From contig NZ_JAEVYN010000002.1 in NCBI RefSeq assembly GCF_016807185.1, positions 552,528 through 616,527 on the forward strand: a stretch of DNA of 64,000 bases, given 5' to 3'. Source of the stretch: Leptolyngbya sp. Cla-17. Its GTDB lineage: Bacteria; Cyanobacteriota; Cyanobacteriia; Leptolyngbyales; Leptolyngbyaceae. A program made the position numbers and the translations under genes. Each line of letters starts with the position of its first letter. Positions within the stretch are counted from its first letter, which is position 1. The notes below the pieces were generated by a model, which saw only the letters and a list, made by a program, of their open reading frames with translations, was not told the DNA's origin and did not search any database. Shown in pieces: positions 1 to 8,818 of this stretch.

Positions 1-56
1 CTCCTTCTCCTACAAATGCTGAGTTAATATCCCCTCCACGGGTAATAAACTCAGCC

Positions 57-401
57 ATGTCTTACCTTGATGACATTATTGGTGCAGCCATTTTTGATTT
101 GAATGGTCTACCCAAAGAGTATTTCACCACCCTTGAAAGCACTAACATGAGTTGGGTGCAAACTATTTTTCAAGCACTTGGCTTGCGATCGCTGCTCATG
201 TCTTCTTTGCAGCTTGAGGGTTTTCACCATGCCACTATTGAAGGGCAAGAATATCTTGCAGTGATTGTCAAACAGCGCACTCAGTATACTGCGCTGTTAC
301 TCCGACCAATTGACGACGAATGTTCAGGTTCTTTCTTGAAGTGGATTCAGAATTTTCAGACTGACACCTTAAAGCAACATTCCCGATTTCGCGCCGCTTA
401 G
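57..401 (+). CDS. Small Roadblock/LC7-like protein
   Basis: This encodes a 114-residue soluble protein with no signal peptide or membrane segment. The pattern is an N-terminal strand (AAIFDLNGLP), a helix (WVQTIFQALGLRSLL), then strands (HATIEGQEYLAVIV, YTALLL). That fits the size and order of Roadblock/LC7 regulators, which usually bind small GTPases or scaffold signalling complexes. The assignment rests on pattern only; no catalytic motif is visible. The frame stays open upstream of the ATG towards the window edge, so a slightly earlier start is possible. It stands alone ahead of a 400-bp non-coding stretch. Confidence 0.6.
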   Translation: MSYLDDIIGAAIFDLNGLPKEYFTTLESTNMSWVQTIFQALGLRSLLMSSLQLEGFHHATIEGQEYLAVIVKQRTQYTALLLRPIDDECSGSFLKWIQNFQTDTLKQHSRFRAA

Positions 402-806
402 ACGGGCAAGCAGTGTGAAGTGCGAAGTATAGATGTGAAGTCAGCAAAATTTTATAATTTTATAAATTACCTTTTATTTTATAGATGCCTCTTTAATTTT
501 GCTAAAACGGTTCTCACTCACATACAGTTTGCTTGTTTTCTGTCTTCTCACCGTAAATATCCTCGACTCACCTAGGATTTTCTCTAAAACTGCTTAAGAC
601 ATTCTGCCCACAGCGCGAGTAATCCAGCAGGATAGATCTTATGAGACTAGAAAAAGAGAAGTTTTCCATTTGAGAGGATTGAAATATCTATTATTTCATT
701 TGGAACGGCATCAATCTTAACGGTTTGCTAGGCTAAGCTTGCATGATTTTTTGGGTTTCCCGACACGTGCAATACTTCACTCTTTATTGACAGTTCTTTC
801 CAACTT
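402..806. other. Non-coding stretch, AT-rich
   Basis: This 405-bp gap between two rightward genes has no convincing reading frame. It holds a short GTGAAGT-type repeat near 413-440 and a strongly AT-rich tract at about 448-486. It presumably carries the promoter of the glucosidase gene at 807, but I could not place promoter boxes with confidence. Confidence 0.5.
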
Positions 807-3140
807 ATGGATGGTATGACTTTGGAAACTATTGAAATCGGCGGACGACAGTTTATTCGGGCCGATCAGCTTCCCCAACCTGAGTGGGCATGTGTTTTGA
901 GCGAACGGCCCCAAGCCCACTTGACTCTCAAAGATGACGATCTATTTTTGTTGACCGATATTTTGGGTAATATTGGTGGCTGTACGGGCGACGATCGCAG
1001 CAGCAGTATGGGTTTGTACTGTGGAGACACTCGCTTTCTTAGCCGTTTGGAACTGCAAATTGAGGGGCGATCGCCCACTCTGCTGAGCAGTACTGCTGAT
1101 AAGGGATTTGTGCTGTCAGTGTTGTGTACTAATCCTACGTTGGGCGATCGCATCAAAGCCGAATCTATTGGCATTAAGCGAGAGCTTGTGATTAATGGTG
1201 GACTCTTTGAAGAAATTGAAATTTCCAACTACAGTACGAATCCTGTCAGCTTTGAGCTAAGCCTCAGTTTTGATGCGGATTTTGTAGATTTATTTGAAAT
1301 TCGTGGCTTCAACCGAGAACATAAGGGACATCGCTTACGGCTCTTAGCCCCATTTGTAGAAAAAAATCCCGACAATGGGCGGGAAACCGAAAGCCATTCA
1401 GAGGAAGGCACAGAGGTCGAAAGTTTCCCCACATCTTCTCTTCTTCCCCGCCCTTCTCCCGACTTCCCTCCTTTGCTATCAGAACTCAGCCTTGCTTATC
1501 AAGGGCTTGACGGTGTGCTGATAGAATCGCGAATTTCCTTTGTTGATCGTCAACCCGACCAACTCAAGGGCGACACTGCCGTCTGGCAACTAGACTTACA
1601 ATCTCACGAAACCCAACGCCTGGGCTACCGCCTGCAAACGCTTGTAAATGGACGCTCCGCTTCCACGGTCAATGCTCCAGGAACATTAATGCAGGCGAAA
1701 GCAGCGGAATTGATGGAAGAACAAACCTGGCACCAGCAGGCTACCTCCATCCGTTCCGATAAAAACACTTTTAATCAAATCATTGAGCAAGCTGAACAAG
1801 ATATTTACCTGCTGCGGCAATCCTTTAATAAGGGCAAAGCCCTTTCTGCTGGGGTTCCCTGGTTCTCGACGTTGTTTGGGCGTGACTCCATCATCGCCGC
1901 ATCTCAAATCTTAATGCTGGATCCGCAAATTGCTCGTGAAACCCTGAAAATTCTGGCTCATTATCAAGGCAAGCAAGAGGATGAGTGGCGAGATGAGCAA
2001 CCGGGCAAAATCTTACACGAGATTCGCTTCGGTGAAATGGCGCGTTGCCAGGAAATTCCTCACACGCCTTACTATGGCACCGTGGATGCTACGCCTCTAT
2101 GGCTGATGCTCTATGCTGAGTACTTTGCTTGGACAGCAGATCACGAAACGCTAGACCAGTTATGGAGCAATGCATTGGCGGCAATGGATTGGATTGATCG
2201 GGGGCGCAAGCAGACTGGCTATCTCGTGTACGATCGCAAATCTAGTCGTGGTTTAGATAACCAGGGTTGGAAAGATTCCGACGACTGCATTGTTAATCGA
2301 CAAGGGCATCTTGCTCAAGGTGCGATCGCCCTCTGCGAGGTTCAAGGCTACGTGTATGCTGCCAAAATTCGCCTTGCTCAAGTTGCCCGGATGAAAAAGC
2401 GCATCGACTTGGCAGACCAGTGGGAAGAAGAAGCCCGCGATCTAAAATTTCGCTTTAACCGCGACTTCTGGATGGAAGACCAAGATTACTGCGCTATTGC
2501 TCTTGATGGAGACGGTAAACCTGTAGATAGCATCTCCTCTAACCCTGGGCACTGCCTCAACTTAGGCATTTTTACTCCGGAAAAAGCTTATAGTGTTGCC
2601 GAACGTCTGCGTGCACCAGATATGTTTAATGGCTGGGGCATTCGCACCCTGAGTAGCCTTTCCCCGGCATATAACCCTATGGGCTACCACGTTGGTTCTA
2701 TATGGCCTCATGACAATGCTCTGACTGCGGTCGGCTTGCGCTCCTTAGGCTTAATTGATCAAGCACTGGAAGTGGCTCAAGGAATTCTTGATATGACCCA
2801 CCGCCAACCCTACCAACGCCCGCCAGAACTGTTTTGTGGCTTTGAACGCACGGATGGCAGTGAACCGGTGCAGTATCCGGTTGCCTGTTCGCCCCAAGCA
2901 TGGGCAACGGGTAGCATCTTTCAATTACTGCAAATGATGGTCAACTTGGTGCCAGATGCGCCCAATAACACCCTGCGAATTATTGACCCGGCTTTACCTC
3001 CTTCCATCAATCAACTTTCGCTGCACAATTTGAGGGTGGGTCCAACATTATTGGATCTAGAATTTGAGCGTTCTAATGGCACGACTGCCTGCCGTGTTTC
3101 TAAAAAGCGAGGCAATTTGCGCGTAGTGATTGAGGCGTAG
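807..3140 (+). CDS. Amylo-alpha-1,6-glucosidase (glycogen debranching type)
   Basis: This 777-residue protein has the two-part layout of bacterial debranching-type glucosidases. An N-terminal beta-rich domain spans about residues 40-330. A C-terminal (alpha/alpha)6 catalytic domain spans about 340-765. The catalytic part shows FGRDS near 357, HEIRFGEMA near 405, DATPLW near 428, GLDNQGWKDSDD near 483 and SIWPHDN near 631, a set typical of the family. It should hydrolyse alpha-1,6 branch points in glycogen in the cytoplasm; related family members act on other glucosides. An insert at about residues 185-220 (NGRETESHSEEGTEVES, then Pro/Ser-rich) looks like low-complexity sequence added between strands. 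ATG at 807 is the first in-frame ATG; a second lies four codons on. Confidence 0.85.
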   Translation: MDGMTLETIEIGGRQFIRADQLPQPEWACVLSERPQAHLTLKDDDLFLLTDILGNIGGCTGDDRSSSMGLYCGDTRFLSRLELQIEGRSPTLLSSTADKGFVLSVLCTNPTLGDRIKAESIGIKRELVINGGLFEEIEISNYSTNPVSFELSLSFDADFVDLFEIRGFNREHKGHRLRLLAPFVEKNPDNGRETESHSEEGTEVESFPTSSLLPRPSPDFPPLLSELSLAYQGLDGVLIESRISFVDRQPDQLKGDTAVWQLDLQSHETQRLGYRLQTLVNGRSASTVNAPGTLMQAKAAELMEEQTWHQQATSIRSDKNTFNQIIEQAEQDIYLLRQSFNKGKALSAGVPWFSTLFGRDSIIAASQILMLDPQIARETLKILAHYQGKQEDEWRDEQPGKILHEIRFGEMARCQEIPHTPYYGTVDATPLWLMLYAEYFAWTADHETLDQLWSNALAAMDWIDRGRKQTGYLVYDRKSSRGLDNQGWKDSDDCIVNRQGHLAQGAIALCEVQGYVYAAKIRLAQVARMKKRIDLADQWEEEARDLKFRFNRDFWMEDQDYCAIALDGDGKPVDSISSNPGHCLNLGIFTPEKAYSVAERLRAPDMFNGWGIRTLSSLSPAYNPMGYHVGSIWPHDNALTAVGLRSLGLIDQALEVAQGILDMTHRQPYQRPPELFCGFERTDGSEPVQYPVACSPQAWATGSIFQLLQMMVNLVPDAPNNTLRIIDPALPPSINQLSLHNLRVGPTLLDLEFERSNGTTACRVSKKRGNLRVVIEA

Positions 3141-3163
3141 ATTTTTACGAAAGGACACTTCTT

Positions 3164-3191
3164 AAAGGGGCGTTTCGCAAAACGCTCCTTT
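3164..3191. terminator. Hairpin terminator between convergent genes
   Basis: The arms AAAGGGGCGTTT and AAACGCTCCTTT pair over 12 bp with one G-T wobble around a short loop. The hairpin sits between the ends of two convergent genes, and T-rich sequence follows loosely on the plus strand, so it could serve both. Confidence 0.6.
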
Positions 3192-3226
3192 AGATTATTT
3201 TCGATCGCCCAGCTTCTTGCAACGTC

Positions 3227-4465
3227 TTACTGTTTCAGGAGCAGGTAATAAAGTTGTCCGCTGGAGTTGATCAGTCCAGCGCGATCGCCCGCTAAAACTC
3301 CTGTTCCCACGAATACATCCACCCGTCCTGCACCTTTAATCGCGCTGCCTGTATCCTGGTCTAATACATAGCGGGTCACCTGCTGCTGAGCTAACTTGCC
3401 GCCAGTAGCTGGATAGGGCATTTGAGTTTGAATGATTGCCAGGGCACCAGGGGGAAACAAGGTTTTATCGGTGGCGATCGAGCGCTCCGGTAGCACAGGC
3501 ACACCAATGCTGCCCATGGCGGGTGAACCTTGAGTTTCTTTAAAGAACACAAACCGCTGATTGCGCGGTAGATAAATGTTCATTTCAGCCGGGTTCTTTT
3601 GAAAGTATTGAGTCAGGGCAGGCAGGGTCAGTTCCTCTAGTTTGAATTTGCCTGCTTTTACCAGTTCTCGCCCAACACCTGTGTAAGGGTAATCCGTACT
3701 TCCGGCATAACCGACCGTCAGGGTGCTGCCGTCAGTAAGGTTAAGCCGAGCGGAACCCTGCACCTGAATCAGAAAGGCTTGCAGGCGATCACGCAGCCAG
3801 GCGATTTCTAACCCTTTCAGCGACCCTTTCGCAAACTGTAAGCCATCGTCTCCTTCCAAAGCGGCGCGGTTTGGATGAGGCTTTGACCACCGAGAAAAAG
3901 TAGAAGGCAGCCGAAAAATTGGATAACGGAACTCGCTTGTTGCGGTGCGACTCGCCGCATGAACAGGTTCAAAATAGCCTGTAAAGCCGACAGTGCCTTT
4001 GCCATCTTTGCCAGTGGCTTGATAAAAGGCAAACTCGCGCTGAACTGCCATTTTCAATTCTGTTGGGGATCGGCTAGTGATTAACAGGGAGCGAAATCGC
4101 TTCAGACTGCGTTGCACTCGGTCTATCGGGATAGTTGTAGACAGCTTGCCGTAGTCTGCGATCGCCTTTTGGGTTCTTAAATACCTCAAGCTGTGGTCAA
4201 TTGCCGCCACTAGGGTTTTGCGATCGCCAGACTGCTGCCCAGTGCCAAACAATTGCAGATCTAAACCCAAAGTCGGTGGCGTGGAAACCGGGATTAGCGG
4301 CTTGAGTTTGGCAGCAGGTTTTGGAACAGGCTTAACTATCGGAGCAGCAGCAATTAACGTTGCGGTTACACGCCTATGATCAACTCCCAGCAGTCCTAAG
4401 ACGCTGAAGGCACAAGTTGCGATTCCGCAAAGCGCATCCCTCATGGGAATCGTCCAAAGTCGCAT
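3227..4465 (-). CDS. mltA: Murein transglycosylase A (MltA)
   Basis: This is a lytic transglycosylase of about 412 residues that cleaves the MurNAc-GlcNAc bond of peptidoglycan with 1,6-anhydro product formation. The MltA domain is visible through VGFTGYFEP, LIQVQGSARL and GYAGSTDYPYTGVG. It ends in a 3D domain, GAGRVDVFVGTG, which carries the conserved Asp. The N-terminus has a hydrophobic segment (CGIATCAFSVLGLLGV), so it is exported or membrane-tethered. The start at 4465 was chosen because AAGGA precedes it by eight bases. An ATG at 4492 would overlap the upstream gene by 17 bp. It probably forms a transcription unit with the 96-residue gene just upstream. Confidence 0.88.
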   Translation of the reverse strand: MRLWTIPMRDALCGIATCAFSVLGLLGVDHRRVTATLIAAAPIVKPVPKPAAKLKPLIPVSTPPTLGLDLQLFGTGQQSGDRKTLVAAIDHSLRYLRTQKAIADYGKLSTTIPIDRVQRSLKRFRSLLITSRSPTELKMAVQREFAFYQATGKDGKGTVGFTGYFEPVHAASRTATSEFRYPIFRLPSTFSRWSKPHPNRAALEGDDGLQFAKGSLKGLEIAWLRDRLQAFLIQVQGSARLNLTDGSTLTVGYAGSTDYPYTGVGRELVKAGKFKLEELTLPALTQYFQKNPAEMNIYLPRNQRFVFFKETQGSPAMGSIGVPVLPERSIATDKTLFPPGALAIIQTQMPYPATGGKLAQQQVTRYVLDQDTGSAIKGAGRVDVFVGTGVLAGDRAGLINSSGQLYYLLLKQ

Positions 4466-4475
4466 GATCAATTCC

Positions 4476-4766
4476 TTAGAACCGTTCCACACTGGAACTA
4501 AACACAGGCTCTACCCGAATTGCCAGCACCTTGGAGGGGCGTAGCACCATGTATTCGCCCTGGATATTTTTGATTGGCACAGTGATGAAATCACTGGAAG
4601 CCGCTTTGGGCACCAATTCACCGCTATACCATTTTTGAAACTCTTGAATGGTGGAAAAGCGAACTTCTTCACGATGCCCTCCATCAATCAAAAGATGCAC
4701 CGCATACTCAGTCGGTGTGCGGGCATACTTGCTTTTCCGCTGTTCCCCATCTGTTGCTTGCGTCAT
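4476..4766 (-). CDS. Conserved hypothetical protein, 96 aa
   Basis: This is a small soluble protein of no recognised family. It begins polar (TQATDGEQRKSKYARTP), then alternates strand-like segments (YAVHLLIDGG, FITVPIKNI, YMVLRPSKVLAIRVEPV). There is no signal peptide. It is ten bases upstream of the mltA start on the same strand, so the two are likely cotranscribed. Codon use looks like its neighbours. No function is proposed. Confidence 0.6.
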   Translation of the reverse strand: MTQATDGEQRKSKYARTPTEYAVHLLIDGGHREEVRFSTIQEFQKWYSGELVPKAASSDFITVPIKNIQGEYMVLRPSKVLAIRVEPVFSSSVERF

Positions 4767-4885
4767 ATCGCCTACTGTGTTTATGTACTGCCATTATCCA
4801 GCAGGAATGCCAGATACAATCACTTTGCCCAGACTGGATTAAAAAATATCAAGTAACTACTAGGGACTGAAAACTCTTACACATT

Positions 4886-5653
4886 TTAGGAAAATAAGTT
4901 GAATCGCTGCAATTGAGTTTCCACTAAAACAGGTAAGGTTTTGTGGAGTTGAGATTTATCTTTAAATGGCAGGCGCTGCTGACTAGGCAAATCCAGCGGA
5001 AACTGGCCTGGCAAATCAGTTCGCTCCATTTGGGCAACTAAAATTTGCTCAGAACGCTTGCTGTGTAATGCATAGCCGACCTCAACACAAACCGTCGGAC
5101 TCAGCAGCACTTGATTTGGAATCGCTGGATTGGGCGCGATCGCTGTCGTATCGGCAATAAACAGCAAACTCTGGCGCAGCGATCGCATCAAAGTACTTTC
5201 CGAACGGACTGGACCATCGGTTAGCCGATGAGATTCTTTTAGCGCGATCGGCAATCGAGATTTTTGATTCAGCTTTTCGATTACAGCCTGCAATTCATCC
5301 CGCAGCAACTCGCTTGATTCGGGAAACTCCGTTTGATAGCAAAAATAAATAATTGGCTCCAAATGAGCCATCACTTCCTGTTTGGCGAAATAAATTTCGT
5401 GACTGCGAAGGTCAATATTGGCAATGGTATAGCCACCGCTGCCTTCAATATAGAACTCGGTAGAGTCGCCTTGAAGATAGCGCTGAAACCATTCCGACTG
5501 GCTAACTTCTTCAATATCATCCAAAAAATCTGCTCGCAAGCCCGATTTCAACAAACTATTTCGGCTTAAGCGCAAATCATGAGGACGTTTTTCTAGCTCT
5601 TTAATTGGCTCATATTCTCGGAGATACCACGCTTTCAGAGCAATAATCGCCAT
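4886..5653 (-). CDS. Unknown protein with TIR-like/deoxyribosyltransferase-like C-terminus
   Basis: This 255-residue soluble protein is not a family I can name. The N-terminal 120 residues show no recognisable domain. The C-terminal half reads LLFIADTT, then SPTVCVEVGYAL, then SEQILVAQME, then GQFPLDLPSQQRLPF. This order resembles proteins with TIR-like or nucleoside-deoxyribosyltransferase-like folds: a strand, a loop with N/S-P, a Glu in an E-x-G-Y-A helix start, a strand ending in M, then a PFDL-R-like segment. In those families the Glu is catalytic and cleaves the N-glycosidic bond of NAD or nucleosides. The similarity is by eye only. An IS1-family element lies just upstream. Confidence 0.6.
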   Translation of the reverse strand: MAIIALKAWYLREYEPIKELEKRPHDLRLSRNSLLKSGLRADFLDDIEEVSQSEWFQRYLQGDSTEFYIEGSGGYTIANIDLRSHEIYFAKQEVMAHLEPIIYFCYQTEFPESSELLRDELQAVIEKLNQKSRLPIALKESHRLTDGPVRSESTLMRSLRQSLLFIADTTAIAPNPAIPNQVLLSPTVCVEVGYALHSKRSEQILVAQMERTDLPGQFPLDLPSQQRLPFKDKSQLHKTLPVLVETQLQRFNLFS

Positions 5654-5766
5654 GGTGCGCCTTTTCCTTTCAGTTTCAAACTACAGCTGCACCCAAATTT
5701 TACTCTCTGAGTGATTTTCTCTCGTTTATTTATTGTATCTAGCGCCTTAGAATTTACGGTAGTGCA

Positions 5767-6267
5767 CTAAAGGATTGTGGGGTAGGTAACGACATCCTGC
5801 CAGGTCCAAGGCTGCTCAGCCAGTTTTGCTCGTTGAGCCGCAGTTGTTTTGAATCGACTATGCCGCCAAATCCAATTGAAATAGCTGACTACTAAGCGTG
5901 TTGTCACTTTCGTTTGCTCCCACCGTTTGCCGAACTTGTTTTGCCTGCGGTGCCATCGAGCAGTTTGTTGTCGGACGATGCCGTTGGTTCGCTCTAAGCG
6001 CTGCGTTTTGTCTTTGCCAACATAGTGCAGAATTTCAGGCGGAAGGACTCGTTCATAGCCTCCCCAGTCATCACTGTTCCACTGTTTGCAAGCCGTTTTT
6101 CCCTGTGTACTAATTACCAATTCCTCAATAAGTTCGTCTGTATGCTTGCCCACTCGTGCCGCTAAAATCAGTCCACTGGAGTCCGCTAAACTCAGACCTA
6201 TCCAGCAGTCTCCCACTTCTAATTCATTGGAAAGACATTGCTTCTGTTTTTTTGCACGAAAGACCAC
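5767..6267 (-). CDS. IS1-family transposase, catalytic part (InsB-like)
   Basis: This is the DDE-type catalytic half of an IS1 transposase. Recognisable segments are DCWIGLSLADSSGLILAARVG, WNSDDWGGYERVLP, TQRLERTNGIVRQQTARWHRR and the family-typical end FNWIWRHSRFKTTAAQRA. The frame overlaps the upstream InsA-like frame and is in the -1 frame. Fusion is expected by ribosomal slippage at an A-run ending in C (minus strand of 6246-6253), which reads CAA AAA AAC in the InsA frame. Its own start would be weak, so it is mainly a frameshift product. Confidence 0.85.
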   Translation of the reverse strand: MVFRAKKQKQCLSNELEVGDCWIGLSLADSSGLILAARVGKHTDELIEELVISTQGKTACKQWNSDDWGGYERVLPPEILHYVGKDKTQRLERTNGIVRQQTARWHRRQNKFGKRWEQTKVTTRLVVSYFNWIWRHSRFKTTAAQRAKLAEQPWTWQDVVTYPTIL

Positions 6268-6596
6268 ATCTCATCCGCACTCCCCTCTGCGGTTGCCACT
6301 TGCTTGACCTGGTCGTTATGAATTAGCTGAGCCTTGGCACTCGATGCCCGAACAATACTGACCACGGTGTTGTATGCCAAGCCTGTAATTCGGCTAATCC
6401 CTCGTAAGCTGCTGCCCTCACTATGAGCTTGTAGCACCTGCTGAACTTGTTCCGGACTCACTCGTCGCCAGTAGTACAGCGTGTCAAAGCTCTCACAGAA
6501 GGTTTGCTGGCAGTGAGGGCAGAAATAGCGTTGGTGTCCATTGGGCAGCTTGCCATGCTTATGACACTTAGGATGACCACAAAGTCGGCATTCCAT
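6219..6596 (-). CDS. IS1-family InsA-like DNA-binding protein
   Basis: This 125-residue frame starts with a zinc-finger-like segment (CRLCGHPKCHKHG, YFCPHCQQTF). A helix-turn-helix region follows (SLRGISRITGLAYNTVVSIVR). Both are typical of IS1 InsA, which binds the element ends and represses transposition. Its C-terminus runs past the A-run slip site, beyond which it reads only RSNVFPMN before the stop. Slippage by -1 there gives the full transposase. Confidence 0.85.
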   Translation of the reverse strand: MECRLCGHPKCHKHGKLPNGHQRYFCPHCQQTFCESFDTLYYWRRVSPEQVQQVLQAHSEGSSLRGISRITGLAYNTVVSIVRASSAKAQLIHNDQVKQVATAEGSADEMWSFVQKNRSNVFPMN

Positions 6597-6784
6597 AGCT
6601 TCTTGAGGGGAAAGAATTGATCCTACTTTACCAAGCCCACAATCCTTTAACGCACAATCGAATTTACCTTGCTTTTTCCCTCTCCATCTAAGGTCGTTTT
6701 AATTCACAAAAAAGCGATTGATCAATAAATTTACTTTTTCTTAAAGATTTCTTAACTCGGGTTTTACCTGAGCAGGCATGACTA

Positions 6785-6876
6785 TAGCGGTTTTCTGTCG
6801 GATGAGGTACGGGCAGAATAATAGAGAGCAAGGGTTTGAGCCTTTAGTTTGTACCTCACAGGAGCCGGAAACGCTA
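6785..6876. mobile_element. 92-bp MITE related to the IS630-family element at 58976
   Basis: This is a short non-coding element between TA dinucleotides (6783-6784, 6877-6878). Its 26-bp ends begin TAGCG and finish TGAGGTAC at the same spacing. The ends match each other at 17 of 26 positions. The left end matches the low-coordinate end of the IS630-family element at 58976-60005 at 22 of 26. It has no transposase and would depend on that element for movement. It sits about 40 bp ahead of the kinase start, so it may alter the promoter. Confidence 0.8.
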
Positions 6877-6913
6877 TATAGAAGAGGTTCTATGAAGATT
6901 GGGCTGATTGACT

Positions 6914-8771
6914 ATGTCAAAGATAAGCTTCACGCATTGGCTATCGCGCTTGCCAGTCGGACAAAAAATTGGTGTGGGCTATACGCTTGCTCTTGGAATA
7001 GCAGCATCAGGAGCGATCGCAGGTTTTAGCGTTGGCAATCATTATCAACATCAAGCTGTTGAGCAAGAAGAACACACCCAAGAGGAATTGAGTTTGCTTC
7101 GTCGCCTACAGACGAGTATTCTTCAATCTCGGACTCATCAGCAGCAACTCATTCCCCTAGCTAAAGTTCCAAAAGACTTTGATGCAGAATATGCTCACAT
7201 TTTGGAACACAGTCAGGAAATCAAACAGACGATACCAGAACTTGACCGCTTTTTGAAAATTCAATCGCCTTGGGCAAACCATGACCATCATCAAAAAATA
7301 GTAGACTTCTTGCAGACCTCTCAAACGATACCCGATCGCTACTTGCAGGAATTGGATCGCTTAGTTCGAGAAATTCGCACACTTAATCTTGCCTCTCCAA
7401 GGGGTACTGCCAAAGCCCAAAAACTATTGCTGGACTTTACCAACAGTGAGCTTGCGCTCGAGTTTGATGGGATTTCAGATGGTTTAGTGGGATTGATTGA
7501 GCAATCAGACAAAGAAGCCGTTGCAGCAGAAGAAGTTTCCCATCGCTCCAATGATCTGTCTCAAAAAATTGTGCTTGGGAGTATTGGTTTGTCTGTAGCG
7601 ATGCCAGCTTACTAGCCATCTTAACCAGTCGTGCGATCGCTCGCCCCATCCAGGCATTGACTCAAATTGCCCAACGCTCTACCAAAGAGTCAAATTTTGA
7701 CCTGCAAGCCCCCGTCAGCAGTAACGACGAAATCGGTTCACTTGCCAGTTCCTTTAATCAACTAATTGATTCGGTGAAACAGCTAGTAGGGCAGCAGCAG
7801 ATTGCTAACCAGCAACTTGCAGACTATAGCCAAACTTTGGAAAGCAGGGTAGAACAACGAACTCAAGAACTAGGCAACAAAAACAGCCAACTGCAAGAGC
7901 TTTTGGAAAAGCTGCATCAATCTCAGGTTCAAATTGTGCAAAGTGAAAAAATGTCCAGTTTGGGGCAGCTAGTAGCGGGGATCGCCCATGAAATTAACAA
8001 TCCAGTTAACTTTATTTACGGCAACTTAACGCACGTTCAGGACTACGCTCACAATCTCCTGGACTACGTGCAGCTATACCAAAAGCACTATCCCAACCCA
8101 CCTACTGAAATTGCCCAGGAAGCAGAAGAAATTGACCTGGAATTTTTGCAAGAGGATTTGCCCAAACTTCTTAGCTCGATGCAAATTGGCACCGATCGCA
8201 TTCGTCAGATTGTGTTGTCGCTGCGTAACTTCTCCCGCATGGATGAAGCTGACTTCAAAGCGATCAACATCCATGAAGGTCTTGATAGTACGCTACTGAT
8301 TTTGCAACATCGCCTAAAAGCTAAACCAGAAAGCCCAGAAATTGAAGTGATTAAAGACTATGGCACTTTGCCACTAGTGGAATGCTTCGCCGGACAACTG
8401 AATCAGGTATTCATGAATATTTTGGCAAATGCGATCGACGCGCTTAACGAAGTGAATGCCAAGCGAACCTATCAAGAGTGTAAAGATAATCCTGGTCGCA
8501 TCACAATTCGGACTTCTGTGGCTTCGCAGTGGGTCAAAATCGCGATCGCCGACAATGGATCTGGGATTCCCGAAGGCATAAAAAACAAGTATTTAACCCA
8601 TTTTTTACGACAAAACCTGTCGGTAAAGGTACGGGCATGGGCATGACAATCAGCTATCAAATCATCACCGAAAAACATGGAGGGAAGCTAAATTGCTTTT
8701 CGTCTCCCGGCAAGGGAGCGGAGTTTATAATTCAAATTCCTCTTCGGCAGCAGGTTCGTGAAGCCGCTTGA
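6914..8771 (+). pseudogene. Sensor histidine kinase, broken by two 1-bp deletions
   Basis: Three consecutive frames together spell one kinase. The first (to 7615) has a membrane segment (YTLALGIAASGAIAGFSVG) and a helical sensor region. The second (to 8646) has HAMP, a coiled coil, the phospho-acceptor motif AHEINNPVNFIYGN and the N-box region NQVFMNILANAIDAL. The third (to 8771) has the end of the ATPase domain: FNPFFTTKPVGKGTGMG. The first break is at about 7602, where GCGATGCC stands for GCGATCGCC. The second is at about 8589, where AAGTATTT stands for AAGGTATTT. Restoring one base at each gives a continuous protein of about 618 residues. A close intact relative lies at 43923-46106. As written, no single product has both phospho-acceptor and complete ATPase. 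Confidence 0.85.
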
Positions 8772-8818
8772 TTAGGGAAGTCAAACTGCACCGGATTTGA
8801 GTAAGACCCACTCAAACT

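Larger units (their letters stand above)
5758..6659 (-). mobile_element. IS1-family insertion sequence, complete
   Basis: This 902-bp element has imperfect terminal inverted repeats of about 25 bp, 20 of them matching. The left end begins GGTAGTGCACTAAAGG and the right end reads GATTGTGCGTTAAAGG on the other strand. It is flanked by an exact 8-bp direct repeat, GAATTTAC, at 5750-5757 and 6660-6667. It carries the two overlapping frames expected of IS1. Intact ends, duplication and frames suggest a recent insertion. It lies between the unknown gene at 4886-5653 and the broken kinase gene. Confidence 0.9.

Noticed and set aside
6778..7029. Open frame of 83 residues across the MITE
   Set aside because: It runs through the MITE and out of frame into the kinase coding sequence; no domain or good ribosome site.
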